Below the pieces are notes generated by a model, which was not told the origin of the DNA, made no database searches, and worked only from the letters and a program-made list of their open reading frames with translations. From assembly GCA_051418055.1 (NCBI GenBank), contig JBPRGH010000010.1:186001-250000 (forward strand): a stretch of 64,000 nucleotides of DNA, given 5' to 3'. Below are positions 9,469 to 18,421 of the stretch, piece by piece (the stretch's first letter is position 1; each line of letters starts with the position of its first letter). Made by a program: the position numbers and the translations under genes. The DNA comes from JBPRGH01 sp051418055. Lineage in GTDB: Bacteria > Bacteroidota > Bacteroidia > Cytophagales > Cyclobacteriaceae.

Positions 9469-10521
9469 ATGATAAAATCCTTACACGCACGACACCATGA
9501 CCTGTCAGATGTGGTATCTCAGCTTAAGGTCCTTTCTAATGGGCCTTTTGAATACAGGTTGCCAAAATTTGCAGCAAAAATAAAGGAAACAGGTCATTTG
9601 CCTCTGAAACCGGTTAAGATTGAAATTTTCCAGGTCAATGTGGGTTATATGTGCAATCAGACCTGTAAACACTGCCATGTAGATGCCGGCCCCGACCGAA
9701 AGGAAATAATGGATAAGGAAACAATGCAGAAGTGCATTGATATTCTGAAAAAGACAGATATTCAAACACTGGATTTGACAGGAGGAGCTCCGGAAATGAA
9801 TCCTGACTTTAGATGGTTTGTCACGGAAGCTGTAAATGCCGGAGTAAAAGAAATTATTGTTCGGTCCAATCTTACAATAATTCTGGCAAATCCTAAGTAT
9901 CATGACCTGCCGGAGTTTTTTAAGCAAAATAAAGTTAGGATAGTAAGCTCTTTACCATACTATCAAAAAAGCAAAACAGACCGTCAACGTGGAGAAGGGG
10001 TTTTTCAGAAATCTATTGATGCCTTAAAAATGCTGAATGCAGTGGGTTATGGGAAGGAAGGATCAGGACTAACTTTAGACCTGGTATATAATCCCACCGG
10101 AGCATTCTTACCCGGGTCTCAACAGGAATTAGAAGCAGATTATAAAAAGGCATTAAAAGAGAACTTTAATATCGATTTTAACAGCCTGTTCACGATTACA
10201 AATCTTCCTATTGCACGATTTTTAGAATTTCTGGTAAATACAGATAATTACGAGGAATATATGGAAAAGCTCGTGATGGCATTTAACCCTGCCGCAGTGG
10301 AAGGGGTAATGTGCCGAAATACGATCTCAATAGATTATGACGGTCATATTTATGATTGTGATTTTAACCAGATGCTGGGTCTTAAAGTAGAAAGGTCCGC
10401 CGGGATTCATATTGATGAGTTTGACCTTAATAAGTTAGAAAAGCGTAATATTGTCATAAACCAGCATTGCTATGGCTGTACTGCCGGAGCCGGTTCCAGC
10501 TGCCAGGGTACAGTAGCATAA
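9469..10521 (+). CDS. arsS: Radical SAM protein ArsS (arsenosugar biosynthesis)
   Basis: A 350-residue radical SAM enzyme. The [4Fe-4S] motif is CNQTCKHC (residues ~62-69), followed by LTGGAPEMNP (~104), the glycine-rich SAM-binding strand. A second Cys-rich region closes the protein: MCRNTISIDYDGHIYDCDFNQ and CYGCTAGAGSSCQG. In characterised ArsS the adenosyl group of SAM is transferred to dimethylarsenic, giving 5'-deoxyadenosyl-dimethylarsine compounds, the first arsenosugar precursor. The start abuts the AhpD-like stop, and purine nucleoside phosphorylase starts 14 bases after its stop. No arsM-type arsenite methyltransferase lies within the window, so dimethylarsenic would have to come from elsewhere. 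Confidence 0.85.
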   Translation: MIKSLHARHHDLSDVVSQLKVLSNGPFEYRLPKFAAKIKETGHLPLKPVKIEIFQVNVGYMCNQTCKHCHVDAGPDRKEIMDKETMQKCIDILKKTDIQTLDLTGGAPEMNPDFRWFVTEAVNAGVKEIIVRSNLTIILANPKYHDLPEFFKQNKVRIVSSLPYYQKSKTDRQRGEGVFQKSIDALKMLNAVGYGKEGSGLTLDLVYNPTGAFLPGSQQELEADYKKALKENFNIDFNSLFTITNLPIARFLEFLVNTDNYEEYMEKLVMAFNPAAVEGVMCRNTISIDYDGHIYDCDFNQMLGLKVERSAGIHIDEFDLNKLEKRNIVINQHCYGCTAGAGSSCQGTVA

Positions 10522-10535
10522 TTTTTTTTAGTTTT

Positions 10536-11348
10536 ATGATTGAACAAATTAATGAAGCGGTAGATTTTATCCGCCAGAAAATTGATGGAAAGCCTGAGGT
10601 AGGAGTAATTTTAGGAACGGGTTTAGGGAATGCATTTGTTGCCGGTATTAATGTAGAGGCTGAAATACCTTATGGAGATATTCCAAATTTCCCCACCTCT
10701 ACAGTTGAATTCCATAAGGGAAAGCTAATATATGGTGAGCTAAAGGGGAAAAAGATCATTGCCATGCAGGGACGGATGCATCATTATGAAGGTTATACTA
10801 CACAACAGGTAACTTTTCCCGTACGTGTAATGAAATTTTTAGGTATCAAGTGCCTTTTGATCAGCAACGCATCCGGAAATATTAATTTGTCCTGGAAAAC
10901 AGGCGAAATGATGCTTATTGACGATCATATTAATCTGCTTCCTAATCCATTGATAGGTAAGAATGATAATGAACTTGGTCCTCGCTTTCCTGATATGAGC
11001 GCTCCTTATGATAAAAAGTTAAACGGCATGCTTGAAGAGATAGCTCGTGAAAAAAGTATCACTTTGAGAAAAGGAGTATTTGTGGCTGTTTCAGGCCCTA
11101 CACTGGAAACAAGGGCTGAATATAGATATCTGAGAATAATTGGAGCCGATGCTGTAGGAATGTCAACAACACCGGAAGTTATTGTGGCGAATCATATGTC
11201 TTTACCATGTTGTGGTATTTCAGTATTTACAGATACAGGTGATCCTGATAACCTGAAGCCGGTAGATATTGATGAAATTATAGCAATAGCTGGTAAGGCA
11301 GAGGGTAAACTGACAGAGTTATTTACTACTTTGATCGAAAGGTTGTGA
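10536..11348 (+). CDS. Purine nucleoside phosphorylase (family 2)
   Basis: A 270-residue PNP/MTAP family enzyme that splits purine (deoxy)nucleosides with phosphate into base and pentose-1-phosphate. Motifs: GVILGTGLGN (~22-31, phosphate site), MQGRMHHYEGY (~75), ISNASGNIN (~107), SGPTLETRAEYR (~190-201) and VGMSTTPEVIVANH (~209). I used the ATG at 10536 rather than the frame's earlier start at 10467, which would overlap arsS by 55 bases. The first residues MIEQINEAVDFIRQK are typical for the family. Its position 14 bases after arsS suggests co-transcription. It may therefore act on an arsenical nucleoside as well as, or instead of, inosine and guanosine. Confidence 0.86.
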   Translation: MIEQINEAVDFIRQKIDGKPEVGVILGTGLGNAFVAGINVEAEIPYGDIPNFPTSTVEFHKGKLIYGELKGKKIIAMQGRMHHYEGYTTQQVTFPVRVMKFLGIKCLLISNASGNINLSWKTGEMMLIDDHINLLPNPLIGKNDNELGPRFPDMSAPYDKKLNGMLEEIAREKSITLRKGVFVAVSGPTLETRAEYRYLRIIGADAVGMSTTPEVIVANHMSLPCCGISVFTDTGDPDNLKPVDIDEIIAIAGKAEGKLTELFTTLIERL

Positions 11349-11487
11349 TCTTTAAAAGAAAAAAATCAGCAACAGTACTATTATAAGTATTAAAATAAAT
11401 GCAGATGGTCGGTTATAGCTTCTTCTCCACATAATGTTAATTTTTATAATAAAACTATCTCGATATAAGTTTGTTCCCGAAGCGGAT

Positions 11488-11495
11488 TAATTTTG
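11488..11495 (+). promoter_or_regulatory. Candidate -7 element upstream of uvrA
   Basis: TAATTTTG matches TAnnTTTG. A TTG lies only 14 bases upstream, shorter than the usual 17-19, so this is a weak call. Confidence 0.3.
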
Positions 11496-11515
11496 CAGTT
11501 GAGAAGAATTAATAT

Positions 11516-14365
11516 ATGGCGGAAAAAGTGGTAACAAAGTTAAGTGATGTTGAATTAACCGGCTATGATTATATTGAAATACTGGGCGCAAGGGAGCATA
11601 ATCTAAAAAATGTAAACCTTACATTTCCACGAAATAGGATTGTTGTCATTACAGGTATCAGTGGTAGCGGGAAATCTTCTCTTGCTTTTGATACTATTTA
11701 TGCGGAAGGTCAGCGGCGGTATATGGAAAGCTTCAGCGCCTATGCCCGCTCATTTTTAGGAAACCTGGAGCGCCCGGATGTTGATAAAATTAATGGCCTC
11801 AGTCCGGTTATCAGCATCGAACAAAAAACTACCTCGAGAAATCCTCGCTCTACCGTTGGAACAGTAACGGAAGTTTATGATTTCCTCCGCCTTCTTTATG
11901 CACGTGCCGGAGAAGCTTATTCTTATGTCACTGGCAAGAAAATGGTGAGACAATCCGAGGATCAGATCCTTGACCACCTGTTCACCAATTTTAACAAACG
12001 GAAACTTATTATTCTTGCACCCATCATAAAAGGTCGAAAAGGTCATTACCGCGAGCTTTTTCAGCAGATAAGAAAATCAGGATATACCAGGGTAAGGGTG
12101 GATGGTGAACTTATGGAGATTGTGCCAAAAATGCAGCTTGACCGCTTTAAGATCCATGACATTGAGCTGGTGGTTGATCGGATTATTGTAGATGAAAAGG
12201 AAAAATACAGGATCACACAATCGGTAAAAACAGCCCTGAAAGAGGGGAAAGGAATAATGATGATCTCCGATGAAGAGGGGCAGCTGCATCATTTTTCACA
12301 GCACCTGATGGATCCTGAATCCGGTATTGCCTATGATGATCCTGCTCCTAACAATTTCTCCTTCAACTCCCCTTATGGGGCATGCCCGACCTGCAATGGA
12401 CTTGGCATCATTGAAGAAATTACAGAAGATTCAATAATTCCTGATCCTGCCCTTAGCATTAGCAGAGGTGGGATATTACCTCTTGGTGAATACAGGGATA
12501 TATGGATCTTCAAAAAAATTGAGGCGCTGCTTAAAAGCCAGTCAATAAAGATCGGAACTCCAATAAAAAATTTACCGAAGGAGGTAATTCAGACACTTTT
12601 GTATGGTAACGGCATAAAAGTATCGGTTCCTTCAACAAAATATCCGGGTACAGATTGGAATACAGAGTTTGAAGGAATAATTAAATTCCTGGAAAAGCAA
12701 AAAGAAGGGGGATCTGATAAAATTAAAAAGTGGGTGGAGGAATTTACTACTACAACCACCTGCCCCGAATGTAAAGGATACAGGCTTAGAAAAGAATCTC
12801 TTCATTTTAAAATAGATGAGAAAAATATTGCAGAGCTGGCAAATATGGACCTTAAATCACTTGGAGAATGGCTCGAAGGAATTGAGGAGCAAATGAGCGA
12901 TCGCCAGAAATTAATTGCAACTGAGGTCCTTAAGGAAATAAAAAAACGCCTGGGATTTTTATTAGAAGTAGGATTGGAATACCTGCATCTTAATCGTCCC
13001 CTGCGGACACTTTCCGGAGGGGAGGCTCAGCGCATCCGTCTGGCTACACAAATTGGAACGCAGCTTGTGGGTGTGCTGTATATTTTGGATGAACCGAGTA
13101 TTGGTCTTCATCAGCGGGATAATGAACGTTTGATTCGCTCCCTCAAAGAGCTGCGGGATCTCGGTAATACCGTTCTTGTTGTAGAGCACGATAAGGACAT
13201 GATGCTTGCCTCAGATTATATTATAGATGTGGGTCCGGGTGCAGGTAGACATGGAGGACAGGTTGTTGCTCAGGGTGATCCTGAAGAGTTTCTTCGTTTA
13301 GGAGGAGTAACAGCACAATACTTGCAGGGCGAGAGAAAAATTGCTGTTCCAAAAGAAAGGAGAAAAGGTAAGGGTGAACATCTGAAGCTTCTCGGAGCAA
13401 CGGGGCATAATCTAAAAAATGTTGATCTGAAGATCCCATTAGGCATTATGACCTGTATAACAGGAGTAAGTGGTAGTGGGAAATCGTCCTTAATACATGA
13501 AACTTTATTCCCTATCCTAAACCGGCACTTCTTCCGCTCACGTTTAGAGCCATTGCCGTATAAGGAAATAAAAGGTTTAAAAAATATTGATAAGGTCATA
13601 GAGGTTGATCAGGCACCAATAGGGAGGACGCCACGTTCCAATCCGGCTACTTATACAGGAGTATTTACCGAAATAAGAAGCTTATATTCACAATTACCGG
13701 AAGCAAAGATAAGAGGCTATAAGCCGGGCCGATTTTCTTTTAATGTTAAAGGCGGAAGATGTGAAACTTGTGAAGGTGCTGGATTAAGGCTTATTGAAAT
13801 GGATTTTCTTCCGGACGTTCATGTGCCGTGTGAGACCTGTAAGGGAAAAAGGTATAACAGAGAAACTCTGGAAGTTCGCTTTAAAGGAAAATCAATCTCC
13901 GATGTGTTGGAGATGACGGTTGAGGAGGCGGTAACCTTCTTTGAAAACCAGCCTAAGATCATTAGGAAAATCCAGACACTGAATGATGTAGGGCTTGGAT
14001 ATATTTCTTTGGGGCAACATGCCACCACACTATCGGGAGGTGAAGCCCAAAGGGTGAAACTTGCTACTGAGCTTTCTAAAAAAGACACAGGGAAAACCTT
14101 GTATATTTTAGATGAGCCTACTACTGGTCTTCACTTTCAGGATATTGAGCACCTGCTGGAGGTGTTAAACCGTTTAGTGGAAAAGGGTAATACTGTTCTT
14201 GTAATTGAACATAACCTTGATGTGGTAAAAGTGGCTGACCATATTATTGATCTTGGCCCGGAAGGTGGTGAAGCAGGAGGATATATAATTGCCGAAGGAA
14301 CACCTGAAGAAATAGCAAAAAACAAAAAAAGCCACACAGGGAATTTTCTTAAAGGAGAGCTATAA
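11516..14365 (+). CDS. uvrA: UvrA, excinuclease ABC subunit A
   Basis: A 949-residue DNA damage sensor of nucleotide excision repair, an ABC-class ATPase dimer. Two Walker A motifs are visible: GISGSGKSS at ~47-55 and GVSGSGKSS at ~648. Two signature motifs LSGGEAQR are at ~500 and ~838. Zinc-module cysteines are present (CPTCNGLG ~290; CPECKG ~417; CETCEGAG and CETCKG ~748-775). Length and domain order are normal. UvrC is 15 kb away on the other strand, and uvrB is not in the window. The ATG at 11516 is the only good start. A TAATTTTG element 20-28 bases upstream could be its -7 box. Confidence 0.97.
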   Translation: MAEKVVTKLSDVELTGYDYIEILGAREHNLKNVNLTFPRNRIVVITGISGSGKSSLAFDTIYAEGQRRYMESFSAYARSFLGNLERPDVDKINGLSPVISIEQKTTSRNPRSTVGTVTEVYDFLRLLYARAGEAYSYVTGKKMVRQSEDQILDHLFTNFNKRKLIILAPIIKGRKGHYRELFQQIRKSGYTRVRVDGELMEIVPKMQLDRFKIHDIELVVDRIIVDEKEKYRITQSVKTALKEGKGIMMISDEEGQLHHFSQHLMDPESGIAYDDPAPNNFSFNSPYGACPTCNGLGIIEEITEDSIIPDPALSISRGGILPLGEYRDIWIFKKIEALLKSQSIKIGTPIKNLPKEVIQTLLYGNGIKVSVPSTKYPGTDWNTEFEGIIKFLEKQKEGGSDKIKKWVEEFTTTTTCPECKGYRLRKESLHFKIDEKNIAELANMDLKSLGEWLEGIEEQMSDRQKLIATEVLKEIKKRLGFLLEVGLEYLHLNRPLRTLSGGEAQRIRLATQIGTQLVGVLYILDEPSIGLHQRDNERLIRSLKELRDLGNTVLVVEHDKDMMLASDYIIDVGPGAGRHGGQVVAQGDPEEFLRLGGVTAQYLQGERKIAVPKERRKGKGEHLKLLGATGHNLKNVDLKIPLGIMTCITGVSGSGKSSLIHETLFPILNRHFFRSRLEPLPYKEIKGLKNIDKVIEVDQAPIGRTPRSNPATYTGVFTEIRSLYSQLPEAKIRGYKPGRFSFNVKGGRCETCEGAGLRLIEMDFLPDVHVPCETCKGKRYNRETLEVRFKGKSISDVLEMTVEEAVTFFENQPKIIRKIQTLNDVGLGYISLGQHATTLSGGEAQRVKLATELSKKDTGKTLYILDEPTTGLHFQDIEHLLEVLNRLVEKGNTVLVIEHNLDVVKVADHIIDLGPEGGEAGGYIIAEGTPEEIAKNKKSHTGNFLKGEL

Positions 14366-14371
14366 AAAAAT

Positions 14372-14400
14372 AAGGGTGCCACCTTTCGATAGCACCCTCC
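14372..14400. terminator. Hairpin after uvrA
   Basis: AGGGTGC and GCACCCT form a 7-bp GC-rich stem with an ~11-base loop, 10 bases after the uvrA stop. The plus strand lacks a T-run after the stem, while the minus strand has one (the A-run before the stem). Termination of uvrA is therefore plausible but not certain. Confidence 0.5.
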
Positions 14401-14522
14401 CATTCAACCAAAACCTTAATTATCAACTATGAAAAAATGGTTATCAGGATAAGCTTTTTTTAGAAGAAAGAGTTCCCCCGTTGTTCAATATAAATGTAAA
14501 TATTTTAACTAATTTTTTTAAC

Positions 14523-15830
14523 ATGTCGATTAAGCGTCATATTGCCATTCCTTCTACAGATCTTCCACGTGTTGTGATATTAGGAGGAGGGTTCGGAGGG
14601 ATTACTTTTCTGAAAAAATTAAAAGGCCAACCCTACCAGGTGGTCCTGATTGACAGGAATAATTATCATACTTTTCAGCCTCTTCTTTACCAGGTAGCCA
14701 CAGCTGGATTGGAACCGGATGCAATTGCCGGACCACTTCGTAAACAGATGGGAGGAATAAAGAACTTTCATTTTCGAATGGCTGAAGTTTTTTCTGTTGA
14801 TCAGGATAAAAAGCTGATAAACACTGAGATAGGAGAGCTTTCTTATGATTATCTTGTTATAGCAACAGGTTCTAAAACCAATTATTATGGAAATGCCTCT
14901 GTTGCAAAATATGCATTGCCGCTAAAACAAATTCCACAAGCCCTTGATTTTAGGAGTCATATCCTCCAGAATTTTGAAAAGGCCATTCTTACTGAAGATC
15001 CCGTTGAGCTGGAGGCATTGATGACAATTGTTATTGTTGGAGGTGGGCCTACTGGTGTTGAGGTAGCGGGTGCATTGGGAGAGATCAAAAAAAATATATT
15101 GCCAGTTGATTACCCTGAACTGGATCTTTCACAGATGAAAATTATCCTGCTCGAGGGATTGCCTAATCTTCTTTCAGGTATGTCAGAAAGCAGCAGTAAA
15201 AAAGCACTGAAATATTTAAAGAATTTCGATGTCGATGTAAGACTGCAAACTCTTGTAAAGGATTATGATGGAGTAACAGCTAAACTGAATAATGGTGAAG
15301 AAATAAAATCATATAGCTTAATATGGGCTGCTGGCGTAATGGGAAATATCCCAAAAGGTTTTAATGATGACCAGTTGGAAAGATCTAGGTTACTTGTTGA
15401 TCAGTATTGCCGCGTAAAGGATACTCACTACATTTATGCCATGGGTGATGTAGCTATGATGAAAACCAAAAAATTCCCCGCAGGACATCCCATGTTAGCA
15501 CCGGTGGCCATGCAGCAAGGCAGGCTGCTGGGTGACAACTTTGTCAATATGGCTAAAGGAAAGGAGATATCAGCTTTTAAATTCAGGGATAAGGGCGCAA
15601 TGGCTACAATTGGTCGAAATAAAGCTGTTGTTGATTTACCAGGGATTAGGTTTGGCGGATTGTTTGCCTGGATAATATGGATGTTTATTCATTTGGTTTC
15701 CATCATAGGTTTTAGAAATAAAATGGTGGTTTTCAGCAACTGGGTTTGGAATTATTTCACCTATGACAAAGGAAATAGGTTGATCATACGTAAATTTAAG
15801 CCCATCATTGAGCAAAAGAAGAATGAATAA
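14523..15830 (+). CDS. ndh: Type II NADH dehydrogenase (NDH-2)
   Basis: A 435-residue peripheral membrane flavoprotein that passes electrons from NADH to quinone without pumping protons. The FAD motif VILGGGFGG is at ~18-26 and the NAD motif VIVGGGPTGVEVAG at ~170. The family patterns YHTFQPLLYQVATAGL and YAMGDVA (~300) are present. The C-terminus carries the hydrophobic/amphipathic segment FAWIIWMFIHLVSIIG (~380-396), which anchors NDH-2 to the membrane. The ATG at 14523 is preferred over the frame's TTG at 14481. It overlaps the next gene by eight bases. Confidence 0.9.
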   Translation: MSIKRHIAIPSTDLPRVVILGGGFGGITFLKKLKGQPYQVVLIDRNNYHTFQPLLYQVATAGLEPDAIAGPLRKQMGGIKNFHFRMAEVFSVDQDKKLINTEIGELSYDYLVIATGSKTNYYGNASVAKYALPLKQIPQALDFRSHILQNFEKAILTEDPVELEALMTIVIVGGGPTGVEVAGALGEIKKNILPVDYPELDLSQMKIILLEGLPNLLSGMSESSSKKALKYLKNFDVDVRLQTLVKDYDGVTAKLNNGEEIKSYSLIWAAGVMGNIPKGFNDDQLERSRLLVDQYCRVKDTHYIYAMGDVAMMKTKKFPAGHPMLAPVAMQQGRLLGDNFVNMAKGKEISAFKFRDKGAMATIGRNKAVVDLPGIRFGGLFAWIIWMFIHLVSIIGFRNKMVVFSNWVWNYFTYDKGNRLIIRKFKPIIEQKKNE

Positions 15831-16068
15831 AAAATCCTGGACGCAATATCTTATAGGTGCAGTACTGGTCGCTTTTTCCATTTACCAGATGTACCGCAAC
15901 GAACCATGGGAGTTTGCCTTATATTCCGTAACCGGGGCAGCATTTATTACAATGGGTCTTATAAAAGATAAAATGTTCCCACGCTACAGGCAACTACTAA
16001 ATGTGCTGTCATGGATACTGATCCTTCTTTCAATATTTCTTTTAATATTCTTAATAAGGACGGATTAA
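15823..16068 (+). CDS. Small membrane protein coupled to ndh
   Basis: An 81-residue protein with three hydrophobic segments (~10-25, ~31-48 and ~58-78) separated by short charged loops. I recognise no family. Its ATG at 15823 lies inside the last codons of ndh, giving an 8-base overlap, so translation is probably coupled to NDH-2. An accessory or anchoring role is possible, but that is only inference from position. Confidence 0.6.
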   Translation: MNKKSWTQYLIGAVLVAFSIYQMYRNEPWEFALYSVTGAAFITMGLIKDKMFPRYRQLLNVLSWILILLSIFLLIFLIRTD

Positions 16069-16116
16069 GACATTTTCTGCAACTAAAATGAAGCAAAAAC
16101 TGTAATAAGGAAGGAT

Positions 16117-17163
16117 ATGAACAAGAAGAAGCTTTACTGGACATTCCAGTTGGGCGGTTGGACCATCTACGGCTTAATACAGGTAATCGGTGCTAATATT
16201 GTTGCCGGTCAGCGCGAGCTTCAATGGATTGATTATGCCCCATTAATAATAGAGGCGTTATTTTTTTTACTAGCCACACATCTGTTAAGGAAGGTTATAA
16301 TTGAAAGGAGATGGTTAAGCATGAAAATGACCTCAATCATTCCTCGCGTCCTGGTATTGGCTATTGTTATTGCTTTCCTTGCCTATACGGTTAGGATCTC
16401 GGCTACTTATATTTTTGGGTTATTTCAGCTCTCTTTATTAAATATTGGAAATTTAATCGGAAATATTTCAGCGAATACATTGGTAATATTTCTGTGGATG
16501 GTATTTTACTTTATATACCACTATTTTGAAAGCTATAATAAATCGCTTAAATATGAGGCGGCAATACATGAGATAGAATTGAATAATCTTAAATCACAGC
16601 TGAATCCCCATTTTATGTTCAATGCATTGAACAGTATCAGGGCACTGGTTGATGATGAACCTGATAAATCAAAGAAGGCTATCACACAGCTCTCTAATAT
16701 TTTAAGGAATTCACTGGCAACAGATAAGTCGCGATTAACATCTTTTGAGCAGGAGATGACTACGGTAAAAGATTATCTTGATCTTGAAACAATTCGATAC
16801 GAGGAGAGGCTGAATGTTGATTACGAAGTCAATCCTTCAAGCTTTAATTTTCTTGTGCCACCGCTGATGATCCAGACACTGGTGGAAAATGGTATAAAAC
16901 ATGGTATTGCTAAATTAAAAGAAGGTGGAGAAATAAAAATTAAAAGCACCGTAAAAGATGAAAATTTATTAATTAAGATAATTAATAGTGGACAGATCAA
17001 AATAAAAAATGGTACACCTTTAAGAAGTAAAGGGCTTGGAATAAAAAATACAATTAAAAGGCTGGATCTTATTTATGGAGAAAAGGCAACTTTTAAAATT
17101 TATAACAGTAAAAATAATACCGTTATCACTGAATTAGTTATACCCAAGAAACCGGAATTTTAG
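16117..17163 (+). CDS. LytS-type sensor histidine kinase
   Basis: A 348-residue membrane kinase of the His_kinase (PF06580) class. Four hydrophobic segments fill residues ~12-140. The phosphoacceptor region is LKSQLNPHFMFNALNSIR (~158-175), and the ATP-binding N box is PPLMIQTLVENGIKHG (~248-263), followed by the G-box-like SKGLGIKNT. It carries no recognisable extracellular sensor domain, so it probably senses within the membrane. A good ribosome site AAGGAAGGA precedes the ATG at 16117. The response regulator follows after 58 bases. Confidence 0.9.
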   Translation: MNKKKLYWTFQLGGWTIYGLIQVIGANIVAGQRELQWIDYAPLIIEALFFLLATHLLRKVIIERRWLSMKMTSIIPRVLVLAIVIAFLAYTVRISATYIFGLFQLSLLNIGNLIGNISANTLVIFLWMVFYFIYHYFESYNKSLKYEAAIHEIELNNLKSQLNPHFMFNALNSIRALVDDEPDKSKKAITQLSNILRNSLATDKSRLTSFEQEMTTVKDYLDLETIRYEERLNVDYEVNPSSFNFLVPPLMIQTLVENGIKHGIAKLKEGGEIKIKSTVKDENLLIKIINSGQIKIKNGTPLRSKGLGIKNTIKRLDLIYGEKATFKIYNSKNNTVITELVIPKKPEF

Positions 17164-17221
17164 ATCAGGTAATAATGTTAAGAAGTAGATTAAATTTATC
17201 TTTATCGGGAGAAGAGAAATA

Positions 17222-17944
17222 ATGAAAGCATTAATAATAGACGACGAGAGGCTGGCAAGGAAAGAGCTACAAAAGTTACTTAAGGAATATACTGAGTTAA
17301 CTGTTGTTGGCGAAGCTGCTAATGCTGATGAGGCTTTATTGCTGATACAGGAGCATAAACCTGAGCTGCTTTTTTTAGATATACAAATGCCGGGGAAAAC
17401 AGGTTTTGAATTATTGGAAGAGCTAGAAGAAATACCTCTTGTAATTTTTACAACAGCTTATGATGATTTTGCTTTAAAAGCATTTGAAGTCAATGCTATT
17501 GATTATCTCGTAAAGCCGGTACAGCCGGAGCGTTTAAAAGAAGCAATAGATAAGGCCATCCGCTTATATGGTAAAAAGCAATCTGTGGTACAGGATAAAA
17601 GTTCAAAATTGGGTCTGGATGATCAGGTATTTGTGAAAGACGGTGACAAATGCTGGTTTGTAAGCCTGTCAAATATCAGGCTGTTTGAATCAGATGGAAA
17701 TTATATTAAAGTTTATTTTGATAATAACCGGCCAATGATCCATAAGTCACTCAATGCTTTGGATGAAAAGCTTGACCCCCGTAATTTTTTCAGGGCCAGC
17801 CGTAAACATATTGTGAACCTTAGCTGGGTTGAAAGTATTGAACCGTGGTTTAATGGTGGTTTAATGGTAAAATTACGGGGCGGAGATAAAGTTGAGGTCA
17901 GCAGAAGGCAGGCAGCTAAGTTTAAAGAGATGATGAGCCTTTAG
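17222..17944 (+). CDS. LytTR-family response regulator
   Basis: A 240-residue regulator with an N-terminal receiver (acidic pocket DDE at 7-9, phospho-acceptor Asp53 in LDIQMPG, T84-A85 and Lys105 of YLVKPV). The C-terminal LytTR DNA-binding domain spans ~140-238 (KCWFVSLSNIRLFESDGNY, RASRKHIVNLSWVESI). Partner of the LytS-type kinase immediately upstream, the usual AlgZ/AlgR-like arrangement. Targets are unknown; no obvious LytTR operon sits in the window. Confidence 0.92.
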   Translation: MKALIIDDERLARKELQKLLKEYTELTVVGEAANADEALLLIQEHKPELLFLDIQMPGKTGFELLEELEEIPLVIFTTAYDDFALKAFEVNAIDYLVKPVQPERLKEAIDKAIRLYGKKQSVVQDKSSKLGLDDQVFVKDGDKCWFVSLSNIRLFESDGNYIKVYFDNNRPMIHKSLNALDEKLDPRNFFRASRKHIVNLSWVESIEPWFNGGLMVKLRGGDKVEVSRRQAAKFKEMMSL

Positions 17945-17959
17945 GAATTAATAATGATT

Positions 17960-18005
17960 AATTAAAAATGAAGAATATTTAATTCCTAATTCTTAATTTT
18001 TAATT
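17960..18005. terminator. AT-rich inverted repeat between convergent genes
   Basis: Bases 17960-17976 and 17989-18005 are inverted copies over 17 positions with one mismatch, with a 12-base loop. It lies between the converging LytTR gene and the small helical-protein gene and may terminate both. Confidence 0.45.
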
Positions 18006-18012
18006 CATATAA

Positions 18013-18396
18013 TTATTGTTTCACCAGAGCTACAAGTTCACGCTCTACTTTCCAGTCGCGGGCTAATTTTAGAATGGCGGTTGCTTCGAGTTCTGTAACA
18101 TATCCTTTTAAGTTGTTGGCTTGCCATACCATCTGAATATAAGCAACTCTTTTCTCATGTGGATAATCTCCGATAATATCATTTAAATAATCCCGGGCAC
18201 GATCAAATGAGGTGAAATAGTCTTCACTGATAAATGAGTAGGCCCATTTAAGCTCTTCATGGGCATCCAACTCCTCGGCAGTTTCTAAAAGATTCTGTTT
18301 TTCTTCTTCATCAAGGCCGTGATAGTAAAAGATTACAGCCTTGAGCAGCATATAAACTTGTTTTTCTTCGCCAGACATTTTTTCTGAAGTAACCAT
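18013..18396 (-). CDS. Small helical protein, TerB-like by appearance
   Basis: A 127-residue cytosolic protein, almost all helix and acidic, with an alternating pattern (KAVIFYYHGLDEEEK, ELDAHEELKWAYSF, ATAILKLARDWKV). This loosely recalls TerB/DjlA-type helical bundles, but no diagnostic acidic metal motif is clear, so I leave the function open. An alternative start at the internal Met of MSGEEK (18378) is possible. It is followed by the cyclase and hemW genes on the same strand in the opposite sense of coordinates (they lie upstream), so it may be the last gene of that unit. Confidence 0.5.
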   Translation of the reverse strand: MVTSEKMSGEEKQVYMLLKAVIFYYHGLDEEEKQNLLETAEELDAHEELKWAYSFISEDYFTSFDRARDYLNDIIGDYPHEKRVAYIQMVWQANNLKGYVTELEATAILKLARDWKVERELVALVKQ

Positions 18397-18421
18397 GAAC
18401 TATTAAATATAATTAAAGTTG

